From Sphingobacterium sp. ML3W (GTDB lineage: Bacteria > Bacteroidota > Bacteroidia > Sphingobacteriales > Sphingobacteriaceae), in the NCBI RefSeq assembly GCF_029542085.1, contig NZ_CP107036.1:248001-312000 (forward strand): DNA of 64,000 bases, written 5' to 3'. This document shows positions 35,297-43,812 of this stretch, piece after piece; position 1 is the first letter of the stretch; each line of letters opens with the position of its first letter. The notes under the pieces were generated by a model. The model ran no database searches. It saw only the letters and a list, made by a program, of their open reading frames with translations, and had not been told where the DNA came from. Made by a program: the position numbers and the translations under genes.

Positions 35297-36565
35297 TTAA
35301 AATACTTCACCCAGGGTCAATCTTACCCCACGGTGATTGGTGCTGACACCATAATCTATGCCGATGTTGGTGCCCGAGTTCTTGTTAAATTTAATTCTGG
35401 CGCCAGCACCAGTACCGATGTTCCAGTCTGCAAACATGCTATTTTTTGGTCCGTTGACGGTTGTGAAATTTATAAAAGCCACAAAACCGAATAAACCATC
35501 GCTGCTGATGTCACAGCGGTACTCTGTTTCCAGATAATACAACGATTTGCCACGGAACCGACTTACGGGAAACCCTCTTCCGGAACTATTGTAAGGATCC
35601 CAACCCAAATTAGGTAAATCGAGGTAAGGTGCTTTGCTATTGAATACAGTCCAGAAAAAGCTACGCACAGCAATCATATTCTGCTTATTCGGATCCTGGG
35701 TCAAGCGATGGTATCTCCTGATTTCAAGGAATAAGGACTTCCAATTTTGATCGCTTCCCATGAAAACAGGGTTAAGGCGGAATTGTAGATTGGCATAGTT
35801 GCCAGACCAGGTATTAATAGAATTCGCACGTGTATCATAAATGAGATTGAGACTAAGGCCCGAAGAAACAGTATGATCTTTTAAATCCGTGCCATAAGGG
35901 TAGGAGGTATACTCGTCAAGTGGGATCGCACTCGTGGATTTGATATTCATGCGGTAATCCAGATCATAGCCAATGCCCATAAACAGTCCGCCGTGGATTC
36001 TTTTTAGCGCATGTTGATATAGTCTAAAATAAGTATAATCCAAATTGATCTGTTGGTCGCCGTGATGCTCTTTGCCTATTCCCCAAGTCTCATGTGGGTA
36101 TTTTAATAGCCTGATATCACCATCGATAACCCAAGTATTATCTTTTAACCAGACATAGGAGCGGATGGGGAGGCCGAATCGCTTTCCAAAATTGGTGTAT
36201 GGAGTGAAAGTAACTTTAGACATATAGGTACTTTTACGCTCACCAAGATAAAACCCTGCTGTGGTACTCGTAATTAAAGCGTGTCCTCCTCCTGGTACAT
36301 TTGTCGAAAATGGCAGAAATGAAAAGTAAAACTTTTTTCCGGTACTATCGACAGATTGTGGTGGCTTAATCTTGAGAATATCTTTTCCGATATCGATCAT
36401 GTCCCTTTGTTTACTTGTATCTGCGATATGCTCAGTGATTTCTATTTCATTGACAGGGCGCTGTGCATAGAGCTCAGATTGAAATATCACCAATAAAAAT
36501 GTTAAAGTAGCAAGCTGATATAAAAAAAGATGCTGTCTGTCGTAGTGTGTCATGAACGCATGCAA
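35297..36565 (-). CDS. Outer-membrane beta-barrel protein (surface-antigen/BamA C-terminal type)
   Basis: 422 residues with a signal peptide ending ELYAQ (start at 36565, or Met5 at 36553). The mature part alternates beta strands and ends in RLTLGEVF, a C-terminal aromatic typical of outer-membrane barrels. The last region (FNKNSGTNIGIDYGVSTNHRG) matches the bacterial surface antigen (D15) domain. No POTRA domains are visible, so this is a short barrel rather than BamA itself. Its role is unknown; lipid or protein transport is possible. Confidence 0.75.
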   Translation of the reverse strand: MHAFMTHYDRQHLFLYQLATLTFLLVIFQSELYAQRPVNEIEITEHIADTSKQRDMIDIGKDILKIKPPQSVDSTGKKFYFSFLPFSTNVPGGGHALITSTTAGFYLGERKSTYMSKVTFTPYTNFGKRFGLPIRSYVWLKDNTWVIDGDIRLLKYPHETWGIGKEHHGDQQINLDYTYFRLYQHALKRIHGGLFMGIGYDLDYRMNIKSTSAIPLDEYTSYPYGTDLKDHTVSSGLSLNLIYDTRANSINTWSGNYANLQFRLNPVFMGSDQNWKSLFLEIRRYHRLTQDPNKQNMIAVRSFFWTVFNSKAPYLDLPNLGWDPYNSSGRGFPVSRFRGKSLYYLETEYRCDISSDGLFGFVAFINFTTVNGPKNSMFADWNIGTGAGARIKFNKNSGTNIGIDYGVSTNHRGVRLTLGEVF

Positions 36566-36842
36566 TCTAAGAGGAATTGTACAGAATTACAATATTGTAA
36601 AGAATATTTTATCTATTCTGTCGCGTTTTGGCTATAAAGGGAATAAGTTCAAATTTCATTCACCTAGAAAAAAATAGCGTTTACCGATTTTAATGTAATG
36701 TTAATCTAAATGTAATAGAATCAACACATCAGTTGTCTTAAATTTGAATCAGAAAATAAATAAGAAAAAAGTGCAACAAATTTAGATTGTCTTCGACAAT
36801 AGGATAAGAAAATATACTAATACATTATAAAATAGAAAAGAT

Positions 36843-37271
36843 ATGAAAACTTTAGTTAAAACATTTGTAGCGGCAGCAATGATAGCAATCTCTACCTGTT
36901 CAATGGCTTCGGTTAAACCAGAAGAACGTAATTTAATTACAGCTGATTTGGCAATTGATGAATATGTTGGCGCAATGACCGAAGGTCAGGTAGCGAATTT
37001 AGATAAGCTATTCACTTCTGATTTTAATCAGAAAATCTGTGGTAAACAAGATTTAAATCACAGCCGATCGGAGATGATCGAGTTCTTGAAAAAACAAAAA
37101 GGAATAAAAATGAACTGTAAAACAACAACGCAGATCGTTGAAGAATTACCAGATTATGCTATTGCAAAAGTAACCATGCAATTTGATGGTTTCTCTAAGA
37201 CCGATTTGATCACACTTGTGAAGGAAAACGGTGCATGGAAAGTTTCTAAATCAGTTAATTCTTACAAATAG
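36843..37271 (+). CDS. Secreted NTF2-like (putative lumazine-binding) protein
   Basis: 142 residues. A signal peptide (MKTLVKTFVAAAMIAISTCSMAS) is followed by a small NTF2-like fold: AIDEYVGAMTEGQVANLDKLF at the start and the closing strands DLITLVKENGAWKVSKSV. This domain group is often annotated as putative lumazine-binding or DUF4440-like. A TAAATTTG box at 36739-36746 lies about 100 bases upstream. It is followed by a strong hairpin terminator. Confidence 0.75.
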   Translation: MKTLVKTFVAAAMIAISTCSMASVKPEERNLITADLAIDEYVGAMTEGQVANLDKLFTSDFNQKICGKQDLNHSRSEMIEFLKKQKGIKMNCKTTTQIVEELPDYAIAKVTMQFDGFSKTDLITLVKENGAWKVSKSVNSYK

Positions 37272-37327
37272 GAATTACTGCCGCAAATTGAAATGATGTT
37301 TCGGGAAACTGAGCAATGTATAAAAAC

Positions 37328-37360
37328 AAAAGAGGCTACTTGTGAAAAGTAGCCTCTTTT
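37328..37360. terminator. Strong bidirectional terminator between NTF2-like gene and tRNA-Ala
   Basis: Perfect 14-bp arms AAAAGAGGCTACTT (37328-37341) and AAGTAGCCTCTTTT (37347-37360) with a five-base loop. The A/T-rich flanks suit both strands. Confidence 0.8.
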
Positions 37361-37365
37361 GTTTG

Positions 37366-37439
37366 TGGAGCATATCAGGATCGAACTGATCACCTCTTCA
37401 CTGCCAGCGAAGCGCTCTAGCCGGATGAGCTAATGCCCC
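37366..37439 (-). tRNA. tRNA-Ala (anticodon GGC)
   Basis: On the minus strand the cloverleaf folds as acceptor GGGGCAT/ATGCTCC (one G-U pair), D-arm GCTC...GAGC with GG in the loop, anticodon stem CTTCG/TGAAG with loop CTGGCAG (anticodon GGC), T-arm ATCAG-TTCGATC-CTGAT, and discriminator A. The CCA end is not encoded. Length is 74 bases. It is transcribed alone, followed by the bidirectional terminator. Confidence 0.93.
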
Positions 37440-37517
37440 CTTTGTTTTTTCTGTCGCTAAGATAATACCTTTTTTGTAAAAACAAAATTGCTTTTTTATT
37501 TTTTTAAGTATTATTAT

Positions 37518-38267
37518 TTATTGCTTCTCGGTAAGTAATTCTTCTGTACGTTGTATCTGCTGATTATCCTTCCATCCATCATGTCCAGGAATAACCATCT
37601 TTATATGGGGATACTTCGCTAATAATCTGGCTAATGCAGGCTTCCAGGCTTTGACGTCGCCATCAACAATATTACCTAAATTTTTTGCCTCCGAGCTTTT
37701 GATAAAGCAACCCCCATCCAGAATTTGATAGTCCGGAAACCAGACAACGACATTATCCAAAGAATGCCCGGCTCCAAAAAAGTTCAAAACGAAGGACTGA
37801 CCACCGACTTTATAGGTCTTGTTGATTTTGACGAGATGCGTAGCTTGGGCTTTATGATTTGCCTTAAGCAGGTCGTTGGTCATTTTTGTCGCATAAGTTG
37901 GAATGCCGATACGATTATAATATGCAAACCCTCCCGCGCGATCCTCATGCCAATGTGTGGCATATACCGCAATGACAGGTAGTTGATGCTTTTGTTTAAT
38001 ACTGTCCAAAAGCGGTTGATATTGTGTCGAGTCCCAAGGCGTATCAAATAGAATAACACCCTTCTTGGTGATTAGATAGACCGCATTAGCGGCATATTTG
38101 GTGCCCTCAAAGGTATTGTAAGTCGTATAAAGATATAGCTGTGAATTGATCTTTTCAATTGATAATGGTTTTTCCTGTGCGCGCAAAGATGACAATACAC
38201 AGCAAGAAAGACCGAAAAGTAGCGTAGCTACTTTTGCGGAGAAGAGCGAAATAATATTTTTGAACAT
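37518..38267 (-). CDS. Subclass B1 metallo-beta-lactamase
   Basis: 249 residues with a signal peptide (cleavage likely after LRAQ, residue 31). All zinc ligands of subclass B1 are present: His105, His107 and Asp109 (HWHEDRAGG), His168 (GAGHSLDN), Cys187 (DGGCFIKS) and His229 (PGHDGW). The context SSEAKNLGNIVDGD is also B1-like. It would hydrolyse penicillins, cephalosporins and carbapenems in the periplasm, like the chromosomal B1 enzymes of environmental Bacteroidota. No mobile element flanks it, so it is probably intrinsic. Confidence 0.9.
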   Translation of the reverse strand: MFKNIISLFSAKVATLLFGLSCCVLSSLRAQEKPLSIEKINSQLYLYTTYNTFEGTKYAANAVYLITKKGVILFDTPWDSTQYQPLLDSIKQKHQLPVIAVYATHWHEDRAGGFAYYNRIGIPTYATKMTNDLLKANHKAQATHLVKINKTYKVGGQSFVLNFFGAGHSLDNVVVWFPDYQILDGGCFIKSSEAKNLGNIVDGDVKAWKPALARLLAKYPHIKMVIPGHDGWKDNQQIQRTEELLTEKQ

Positions 38268-38333
38268 AAGTAAATAAACGATTGTTCGGAACGAATATTG
38301 TTGAGTTGGACCTGTTAAATTCCTTTTTTTTGG

Positions 38334-38672
38334 CTACAACGATGTAACGAAATCTTCCCGATGTGGAGTGAAAGAATCTATCAATTCGCCTTCTTCAAGA
38401 CATTCACAGCCGTGGATTAAATTTGGGTAAATGATACAGGAATCACCTACGGTTAAAATTTCATCTGTACCATCAATGTGGTACCTGAACTTTCCGGCGC
38501 TGACATAAGATATTTGTGTATGTGGGTGTTGATGTGGGGCACCGATTGCACCTTTTTGAAAACGTACTTTCATTAACATCAATTCATCGTTATAGACTAA
38601 TATTTTACGTTTTACGCCATCGCCTAGATCCGTCCAGCTCTGCGCTTTATCGTGTAGGAATATCTCACTCAT
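38334..38672 (-). CDS. Cupin-domain protein
   Basis: 112 residues from Met at 38672 (MSEIFLHDKAQSW); a start three codons earlier is possible. A single small cupin: GAIGAPHQHPHTQISYVSAG carries the metal-binding His and Glu-position residues, and LIHGCECLEEGEL is the second motif. The function could be pectin-degradation-like (KdgF-type) or a sugar/small-molecule binding role; the sequence does not decide. It is a single gene. Confidence 0.82.
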   Translation of the reverse strand: MSEIFLHDKAQSWTDLGDGVKRKILVYNDELMLMKVRFQKGAIGAPHQHPHTQISYVSAGKFRYHIDGTDEILTVGDSCIIYPNLIHGCECLEEGELIDSFTPHREDFVTSL

Positions 38673-38898
38673 TTTAATCACTTTTATTTTGAAAAATTAA
38701 TCAACAAATCTTTATTACCAATGATAGGAAATAAATACGACTTTTGTAGCTCAGCTTGAGAAGTTCTTTATAAGTGTACAGCGTTGGTGAGAAAATATCC
38801 CGATTTTCTTAGGGAAAATAGAAGAACATGGATGAACTGATCGGTAAAGTATTTGAAAAAACTGTTACTTTGTGTCTGATCAAAGCGAATGTACTGAT

Positions 38899-40812
38899 AT
38901 GAATTATTTCGACGAACTTATTACGTTATTACATGGAGAACAGCAATATGATAAGATGCAGCATGAAGCATTATTATTGAAAAGCAGTTTAAATGAAAGA
39001 AGAATGCAGGGGGTGACCTGGTTTCCTATTCAGATCACGGATAGCGAACTAGGGCGGGGAGATTATCTGTCAGTTAGTTTAAAAAAAACAAATCACCTCG
39101 ATGTAGATCATCGGTTTCGTTTTGGGATGCCTGTTTCTCTATTTTCAAACCATGACCCAAATGTGGACAGAATAGATGGCATTATATCTTCAGTTAATAA
39201 GGAAAGTATGAGGATTTCATTTCGTGTAGATGAGCTGCCGGATTGGAGTAGAAGAGGGAAACTTGGTGTGGACTTATTATTTGACGAGCACTCATACCGT
39301 GAAATGGCGAATGCATTGCGGCAGGCAAAGGAGCTCGCGACTGATCCGCGACAAGGTACATTGATCAGAAAGCTTATTGGTGGGGAACAATTATATATCG
39401 GAAAAAAAGATACATTTTTTGAGTATCCAGATCTCAATGCCAGCCAAAATAGTGCTGTTCAAGAGGTCTTAGCTACAACAGATATCGCACTTTTACATGG
39501 CCCTCCGGGGACTGGGAAAACGACAACATTGATCAAGGCAATAGCCGCTTTGTTAAAGAGCAATAACAAGCAGATATTAGTCGTGGCCCCGAGCAATACT
39601 GCAGTTGATTTATTGACTGAGCGTTTAGATGCTGCAGGAATATCTGTCACTCGGATAGGTAATCCGGTTAAAGTATCTGAACATCTACAGGAGTTGACCC
39701 TTGATAGCAGAATAGATCGCCATAGCGCGAATAAGGATATAAAGGCCTTGCAAAAGCAAGTTCGAACCTATACGGATATGGCCCAGAAATATAAACGCAA
39801 TTTTGGCAAGGCCGAGCGCGAACAAAGGAAAGCATTGTTCGACGAAGCTTACAGAATTCGAAAAGATGTTGATAAGATTCAGGATTTTATCGTAGCGGAT
39901 ATTCTCGATTGCTCTCAGGTGATAACCGCGACGCTAGTAGGAGCAAATCAAGATGTTATACGAAACCGAAGATATGAGACGGTTGTTATTGACGAGGCTG
40001 CTCAAGCACTGGAGCCTGCCTGTTGGATTCCGATATTAAAGGCAGACAAATTGGTATTGGCTGGGGATCATTGTCAACTCTCACCAACAGTGAAATCAAA
40101 TAAAGGTATATACAATAAACTTAGTAATACGCTGTTTGAAAAACTCATCGATCTTTATCCCGAAGCGGTTTCGTTGCTTGATATCCAATATCGAATGAAC
40201 GAACAGATTATGAATTATCCTTCCTCAGCTTTATATGGAGGTCTCTTGAAAGCTGATCGTTCTGTTGCGCATTGGACAATAGCAAACGATACGGAACCGA
40301 TTGTATATATTGACACAGCTGGGGCAGGTTTTGAGGAAACCGAAAGTGATGGTGCGATCTATAATCTCGGGGAGGCCAGTTTTCTGAAATCTCATTTAAA
40401 GACAGCCATCGCAACTTGGGTACGATCTTCTCCAATCGAACAATGGCCTAGTATTGGGATAATAGCACCTTACCGTAAACAAGTGTCTGTATTAAAGGAA
40501 ATGTTGGAGCAGGATGAGGAATTACGGCCGTATGCTGCTATTATCAAAGTACAAACCATTGATAGTTTTCAGGGGCAGGAGAAAGATATTATTTATATCA
40601 GTTTGACGCGAAGTAATAACGAACAACAGATTGGGTTTTTATCCGATGTGCGACGGATGAATGTCGCCATGACAAGGGCCAAAAAGAAGTTGGTCGTCAT
40701 TGGTGATAGTGCAACGATAGGGATTCATTCATTCTACCAGAAATTTATTGTTTACGCAGAAAATCTTGGTCACTACCATAGTGTTTGGGAATGGGATATT
40801 GCGGAGATGTAA
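38899..40812 (+). CDS. Superfamily 1 DNA/RNA helicase (Upf1/IGHMBP2-like)
   Basis: 637 residues from the ATG at 38899 (MNYFDELITLLHGEQQYDKM); a GTG nine codons upstream is an alternative. Helicase motifs in order: HGPPGTGKTTTL (I), VVIDEAAQALEP (II), LAGDHCQLSPT (III), DIQYRMNEQI (IV), VQTIDSFQGQEKDII (V) and NVAMTRAKKKLVVIGD (VI). The N-terminal 160 residues form the beta-barrel domain of the Upf1-like branch. It probably unwinds RNA or DNA 5' to 3'. A bidirectional terminator follows. Confidence 0.92.
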   Translation: MNYFDELITLLHGEQQYDKMQHEALLLKSSLNERRMQGVTWFPIQITDSELGRGDYLSVSLKKTNHLDVDHRFRFGMPVSLFSNHDPNVDRIDGIISSVNKESMRISFRVDELPDWSRRGKLGVDLLFDEHSYREMANALRQAKELATDPRQGTLIRKLIGGEQLYIGKKDTFFEYPDLNASQNSAVQEVLATTDIALLHGPPGTGKTTTLIKAIAALLKSNNKQILVVAPSNTAVDLLTERLDAAGISVTRIGNPVKVSEHLQELTLDSRIDRHSANKDIKALQKQVRTYTDMAQKYKRNFGKAEREQRKALFDEAYRIRKDVDKIQDFIVADILDCSQVITATLVGANQDVIRNRRYETVVIDEAAQALEPACWIPILKADKLVLAGDHCQLSPTVKSNKGIYNKLSNTLFEKLIDLYPEAVSLLDIQYRMNEQIMNYPSSALYGGLLKADRSVAHWTIANDTEPIVYIDTAGAGFEETESDGAIYNLGEASFLKSHLKTAIATWVRSSPIEQWPSIGIIAPYRKQVSVLKEMLEQDEELRPYAAIIKVQTIDSFQGQEKDIIYISLTRSNNEQQIGFLSDVRRMNVAMTRAKKKLVVIGDSATIGIHSFYQKFIVYAENLGHYHSVWEWDIAEM

Positions 40813-40820
40813 TCGGAAAA

Positions 40821-40851
40821 GGGACTGCGATGAAGTTCTTTACGCAGTCCC
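40821..40851. terminator. Bidirectional terminator between helicase and acyl-CoA dehydrogenase
   Basis: Nine-base perfect arms GGGACTGCG (40821-40829) and CGCAGTCCC (40843-40851) followed by a T-rich stretch on the plus strand. Confidence 0.7.
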
Positions 40852-40860
40852 TCTCAATTT

Positions 40861-42384
40861 TTATAAAGAGGTGAAATTCATCCAATCGGCCTTTTCGTCA
40901 TAGTGCATAAGCGGTTCGGCATTATTGTTATTGGAGAGTTGACCGACCAACATGTACAGATCCATACTAACATGCTGACGGGCAATTTCTGTCATTTTAT
41001 TATTAAAACCAGCATTATTGATTTGAAGGACATATTGGAAGCAAACAACACGTGCAATTATTTTCCCTAAAGTGACCATCTCGCGTTGCTTAGGTTGAAG
41101 CGGGAAGTCGAAATTCAAAATAGAAGAGAAAAATGGAGCCGCAAGTTCGGTTGCCGGATTTATTTTCAGGAATGAAAGCAGATTGCTTTCTTTGCTTTTG
41201 CGCATCAGTTTAGCAATTGCCTCTGCTACTTGTGAATAGAGCATCTCGTTTGACCCTTCAAAAATTTGGAAGGGTCTACTATCTACTAAACCACGACCAG
41301 CAACATGATCCAATCTATAACCATTTGCTCCAGATAATTGTACGCAGATCTGTGCAGATTCATGCATCAGGTCAGTCACGAGTGCCTTGACACTATTGGC
41401 ATCTACACTGTGGCCAGAAAGATCATTTTGAATTGAGCTGATTGAACTACTGTACGCACACATCGCTGAACATATCGTAAAAGCAGCCTGCAAACGCGAT
41501 AACTGAAACTTAACCGAATCGAGTTCGTTTAATGGAATTCCACTAACACGTCTTTCGGTACAATGCTTCATGGCTTCATCCAACATACGTTTTATGAATC
41601 CCATTCCCATGCCCGGAAACTGAAGTCTGCTCCGGTGTAAGGTATCCAACATCAGTTTTATACCAGTGCTCTCTGGTGTTAACCTATTGTCAATGGGTAC
41701 TTCGATGTCTATTTTATTGATACCATAAGGAATCGCATATAATCCTAAGCTATTGTATTTTTTTGTTACTTCAATCTTTTGTTCTTCGATGGAATTGTCA
41801 GTAACAAAGAAATCAATATCACGCACAAGTTCACCATTCTCATTTTTCTTTCGCGCAGTAACGAGCCAAAAGTCAGCAGCACCTGTTAAACCTTGCCAAT
41901 GTTTTTCTCCGTTAATACGGTATTTATCTCCATCTTGTTGGTAGGAGGTACGCATATTGAGGGCATCACTACCATAGGCCTGCTCGGTAATCATCAGCCC
42001 ACCCATGGCTTTATTTTCTAGAAATTGGTGGAAAACTTTTTCCTGAAGTAAGGTATTGCCGTATTTAGCAAAAGGCTCCAAGAATAAAGCGATATTGATC
42101 CCGAAGATCAAAGACAGTGACAGTGATTCATAAGATGCCGCGGCAAGCACTCCTAAACATTCTTTTACATGTAGGCCACGGCCACCGTGATGCTCGGGAA
42201 TAGCAACAGACAATGGTCTCATTGCCATGATTTCGCTTAAAAACTGAGGGGGCAAACCACGTGTTAAACTCAGGTTATTATAGTCATATTCCGTATGGAA
42301 TAAATTTGACAATCGCTCTTTGAATTTTCCGATATATAAATCGAAATCTTCGATCTGTTTTTTTTGTCCTAAAACGTTAGACAT
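40861..42384 (-). CDS. Acyl-CoA dehydrogenase family protein
   Basis: 507 residues. The acyl-CoA dehydrogenase core is clear: GGLMITEQAYGSDALNMRT, GEKHWQGLTGAADFWLVTARK, RRVSGIPLNELDSVKFQL and the catalytic-Glu segment QIFEGSNEMLYSQ. About 130 residues follow the core, with helices of the ACAD C-terminal type. It oxidises an acyl-CoA with FAD; the chain type is not predictable. An AraC-type regulator lies 183 bases upstream on the same strand, with two exact direct repeats between them, so regulated expression is likely. Confidence 0.88.
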   Translation of the reverse strand: MSNVLGQKKQIEDFDLYIGKFKERLSNLFHTEYDYNNLSLTRGLPPQFLSEIMAMRPLSVAIPEHHGGRGLHVKECLGVLAAASYESLSLSLIFGINIALFLEPFAKYGNTLLQEKVFHQFLENKAMGGLMITEQAYGSDALNMRTSYQQDGDKYRINGEKHWQGLTGAADFWLVTARKKNENGELVRDIDFFVTDNSIEEQKIEVTKKYNSLGLYAIPYGINKIDIEVPIDNRLTPESTGIKLMLDTLHRSRLQFPGMGMGFIKRMLDEAMKHCTERRVSGIPLNELDSVKFQLSRLQAAFTICSAMCAYSSSISSIQNDLSGHSVDANSVKALVTDLMHESAQICVQLSGANGYRLDHVAGRGLVDSRPFQIFEGSNEMLYSQVAEAIAKLMRKSKESNLLSFLKINPATELAAPFFSSILNFDFPLQPKQREMVTLGKIIARVVCFQYVLQINNAGFNNKMTEIARQHVSMDLYMLVGQLSNNNNAEPLMHYDEKADWMNFTSL

Positions 42385-42452
42385 CGCTAGATATTGATTA
42401 AATGATAAAACATTTGCAATAGTAGATGTATACGATATATCCCTTATTTAAG

Positions 42453-42514
42453 ATAGCTGTGATTTACTCCTAACATCCCATCGCTATACAAAAATAATTC
42501 ATATAGCTGTGATT
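42453..42514. promoter_or_regulatory. Pair of exact 12-base direct repeats between AraC-type gene and acyl-CoA dehydrogenase
   Basis: ATAGCTGTGATT occurs at 42453-42464 and again at 42503-42514, exactly 50 bases apart, which is close to five helical turns. AraC-family activators bind direct repeats upstream of target promoters, and these sit 69-130 bases before the acyl-CoA dehydrogenase start. They are candidate binding sites for the adjacent regulator. Confidence 0.5.
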
Positions 42515-42567
42515 ATTCTGTCCACTTCTGTATAAAAGATAGGACAAATCGTGCATGTCTGAAAATA

Positions 42568-43434
42568 TTAAGTTGCCTTGTTTCGATAAGAAGTAGGGGA
42601 AATTCCTACGATTTTTTTGAATAAACGGGAGAAATAGGAAGGATCAGAAAAATCCAGCTCATAACAGATATCGGCAATACTTTTATTTGATTCAAAAAGA
42701 AGAAATTGACTATGCATGATAAGTACTTCTAATATTAGTTCTTTGGAAGACTTTTTGAACACCGAAAATACGCAGCGGTTTAGGTAATTGGTTGACACCG
42801 CGAGCCGGTCAGCATAAAAGCCGATATGTTTTTGTTTTTTGAAGTTTTTGTGCACAAGCTGTTTGAACATCATTGCAATTTCCTGCCTTCGGTTGAGTGC
42901 TTGATTGGAAGATGATAGTTTGATAATCTTTAGTAAGAGGGATTTTAGTAAACTTTCGAAGAGTTCTTTATAAGGTGATTCAGAAAGTAATTCATTGTAC
43001 AGCAATTTGAATAGCTCGTTAAGGTCGGTACTATCCTGTGAAGCTAAGTTGAGCAGCGGTGAAATGTTAAAGATATTCAGGATTTCCTGTTCCCGAAATA
43101 TCGAAGTCATCGCGTTATCGTTGATCAGTACACAATGTCCTTTTGCCGATTTGTCAACAGATTTGATCGTCGAAATATTACCATAGTTGCTAATCAGAAT
43201 CGCTGGTGCTTTTACCACATATTCTTTTGCACCGATCTTGTGTTTAAAATGGCCCTCTGTTATATGTACAAGGAGATTGTATCCCAAGAAAATGGGCGGT
43301 GTAGGGAATTTAATATATGGAGCGATTTCACTGAGCTGAAAGATCTTGACGGGAGATTGCTGGTACCTCAGGTGTTCCAGACTACCCGTCATAAATCGAT
43401 CTACAAATTCACCCGCATTTACCTGCTTTTCCAT
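42568..43434 (-). CDS. AraC-family transcriptional regulator
   Basis: 288 residues. The C-terminal 100 residues are two helix-turn-helix units of the AraC type (HIGFYADRLAVSTNYLNRCV and SIADICYELDFSDPSYFSRL followed by FKKIVGISPTSYR). The N-terminal 170 residues are a beta-rich sensing domain of the cupin-like kind. It has a good promoter of its own at 43533-43563 and is followed, on the same strand, by the acyl-CoA dehydrogenase it may control. Confidence 0.9.
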   Translation of the reverse strand: MEKQVNAGEFVDRFMTGSLEHLRYQQSPVKIFQLSEIAPYIKFPTPPIFLGYNLLVHITEGHFKHKIGAKEYVVKAPAILISNYGNISTIKSVDKSAKGHCVLINDNAMTSIFREQEILNIFNISPLLNLASQDSTDLNELFKLLYNELLSESPYKELFESLLKSLLLKIIKLSSSNQALNRRQEIAMMFKQLVHKNFKKQKHIGFYADRLAVSTNYLNRCVFSVFKKSSKELILEVLIMHSQFLLFESNKSIADICYELDFSDPSYFSRLFKKIVGISPTSYRNKAT

Positions 43435-43532
43435 TATTGTCCATTATGTTTTTGCAAAACATCAAATTCTCCTATTTTCCGATTAATACTACGCGTTGCA
43501 AACCGATTTAACGTAATATCAGGATAATATTT

Positions 43533-43563
43533 CAAAGGTAATGGGATAAAATAGCTTTGTCAA
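43533..43563 (-). promoter_or_regulatory. Promoter of the AraC-type regulator
   Basis: On the minus strand: TTG (43563-43561), 20 bases, TACCTTTG (43540-43533). This matches the Bacteroidota consensus. The predicted transcript starts about 90 bases before the regulator's ATG. Confidence 0.55.
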
Positions 43564-43812
43564 TATAAAATGTATGATGATTTTCAAAAATAGGTACGAT
43601 ATGCTGCCATTGTTGCCAATAGCTACACTCCATGATCATCTCTATGCAAGGGTAAAAAACTAATCGGATTTTCTAACCATTTAAGGCCTGGGCGATAGTT
43701 ATGATCGATAAAAAATGATTTTGGAAAACGAAGGTTTATCATTAGCTTTAATCTTTAGTAAAATCTGAATCGTTTGTTTCTCAACGACTTTTTTATTATA
43801 AACCGAGCGAGT
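43564..43812. other. Upstream region of namZ
   Basis: Non-coding DNA between the AraC promoter and NamZ. A TAGCTTTG box on the plus strand overlaps the AraC promoter (43552-43559) but lacks a -33 partner. I see nothing else of note. Confidence 0.4.

Noticed and set aside
37518-38267. Mobile cassette carrying the beta-lactamase
   Set aside because: No transposase, integrase, inverted repeats or composition change around it.
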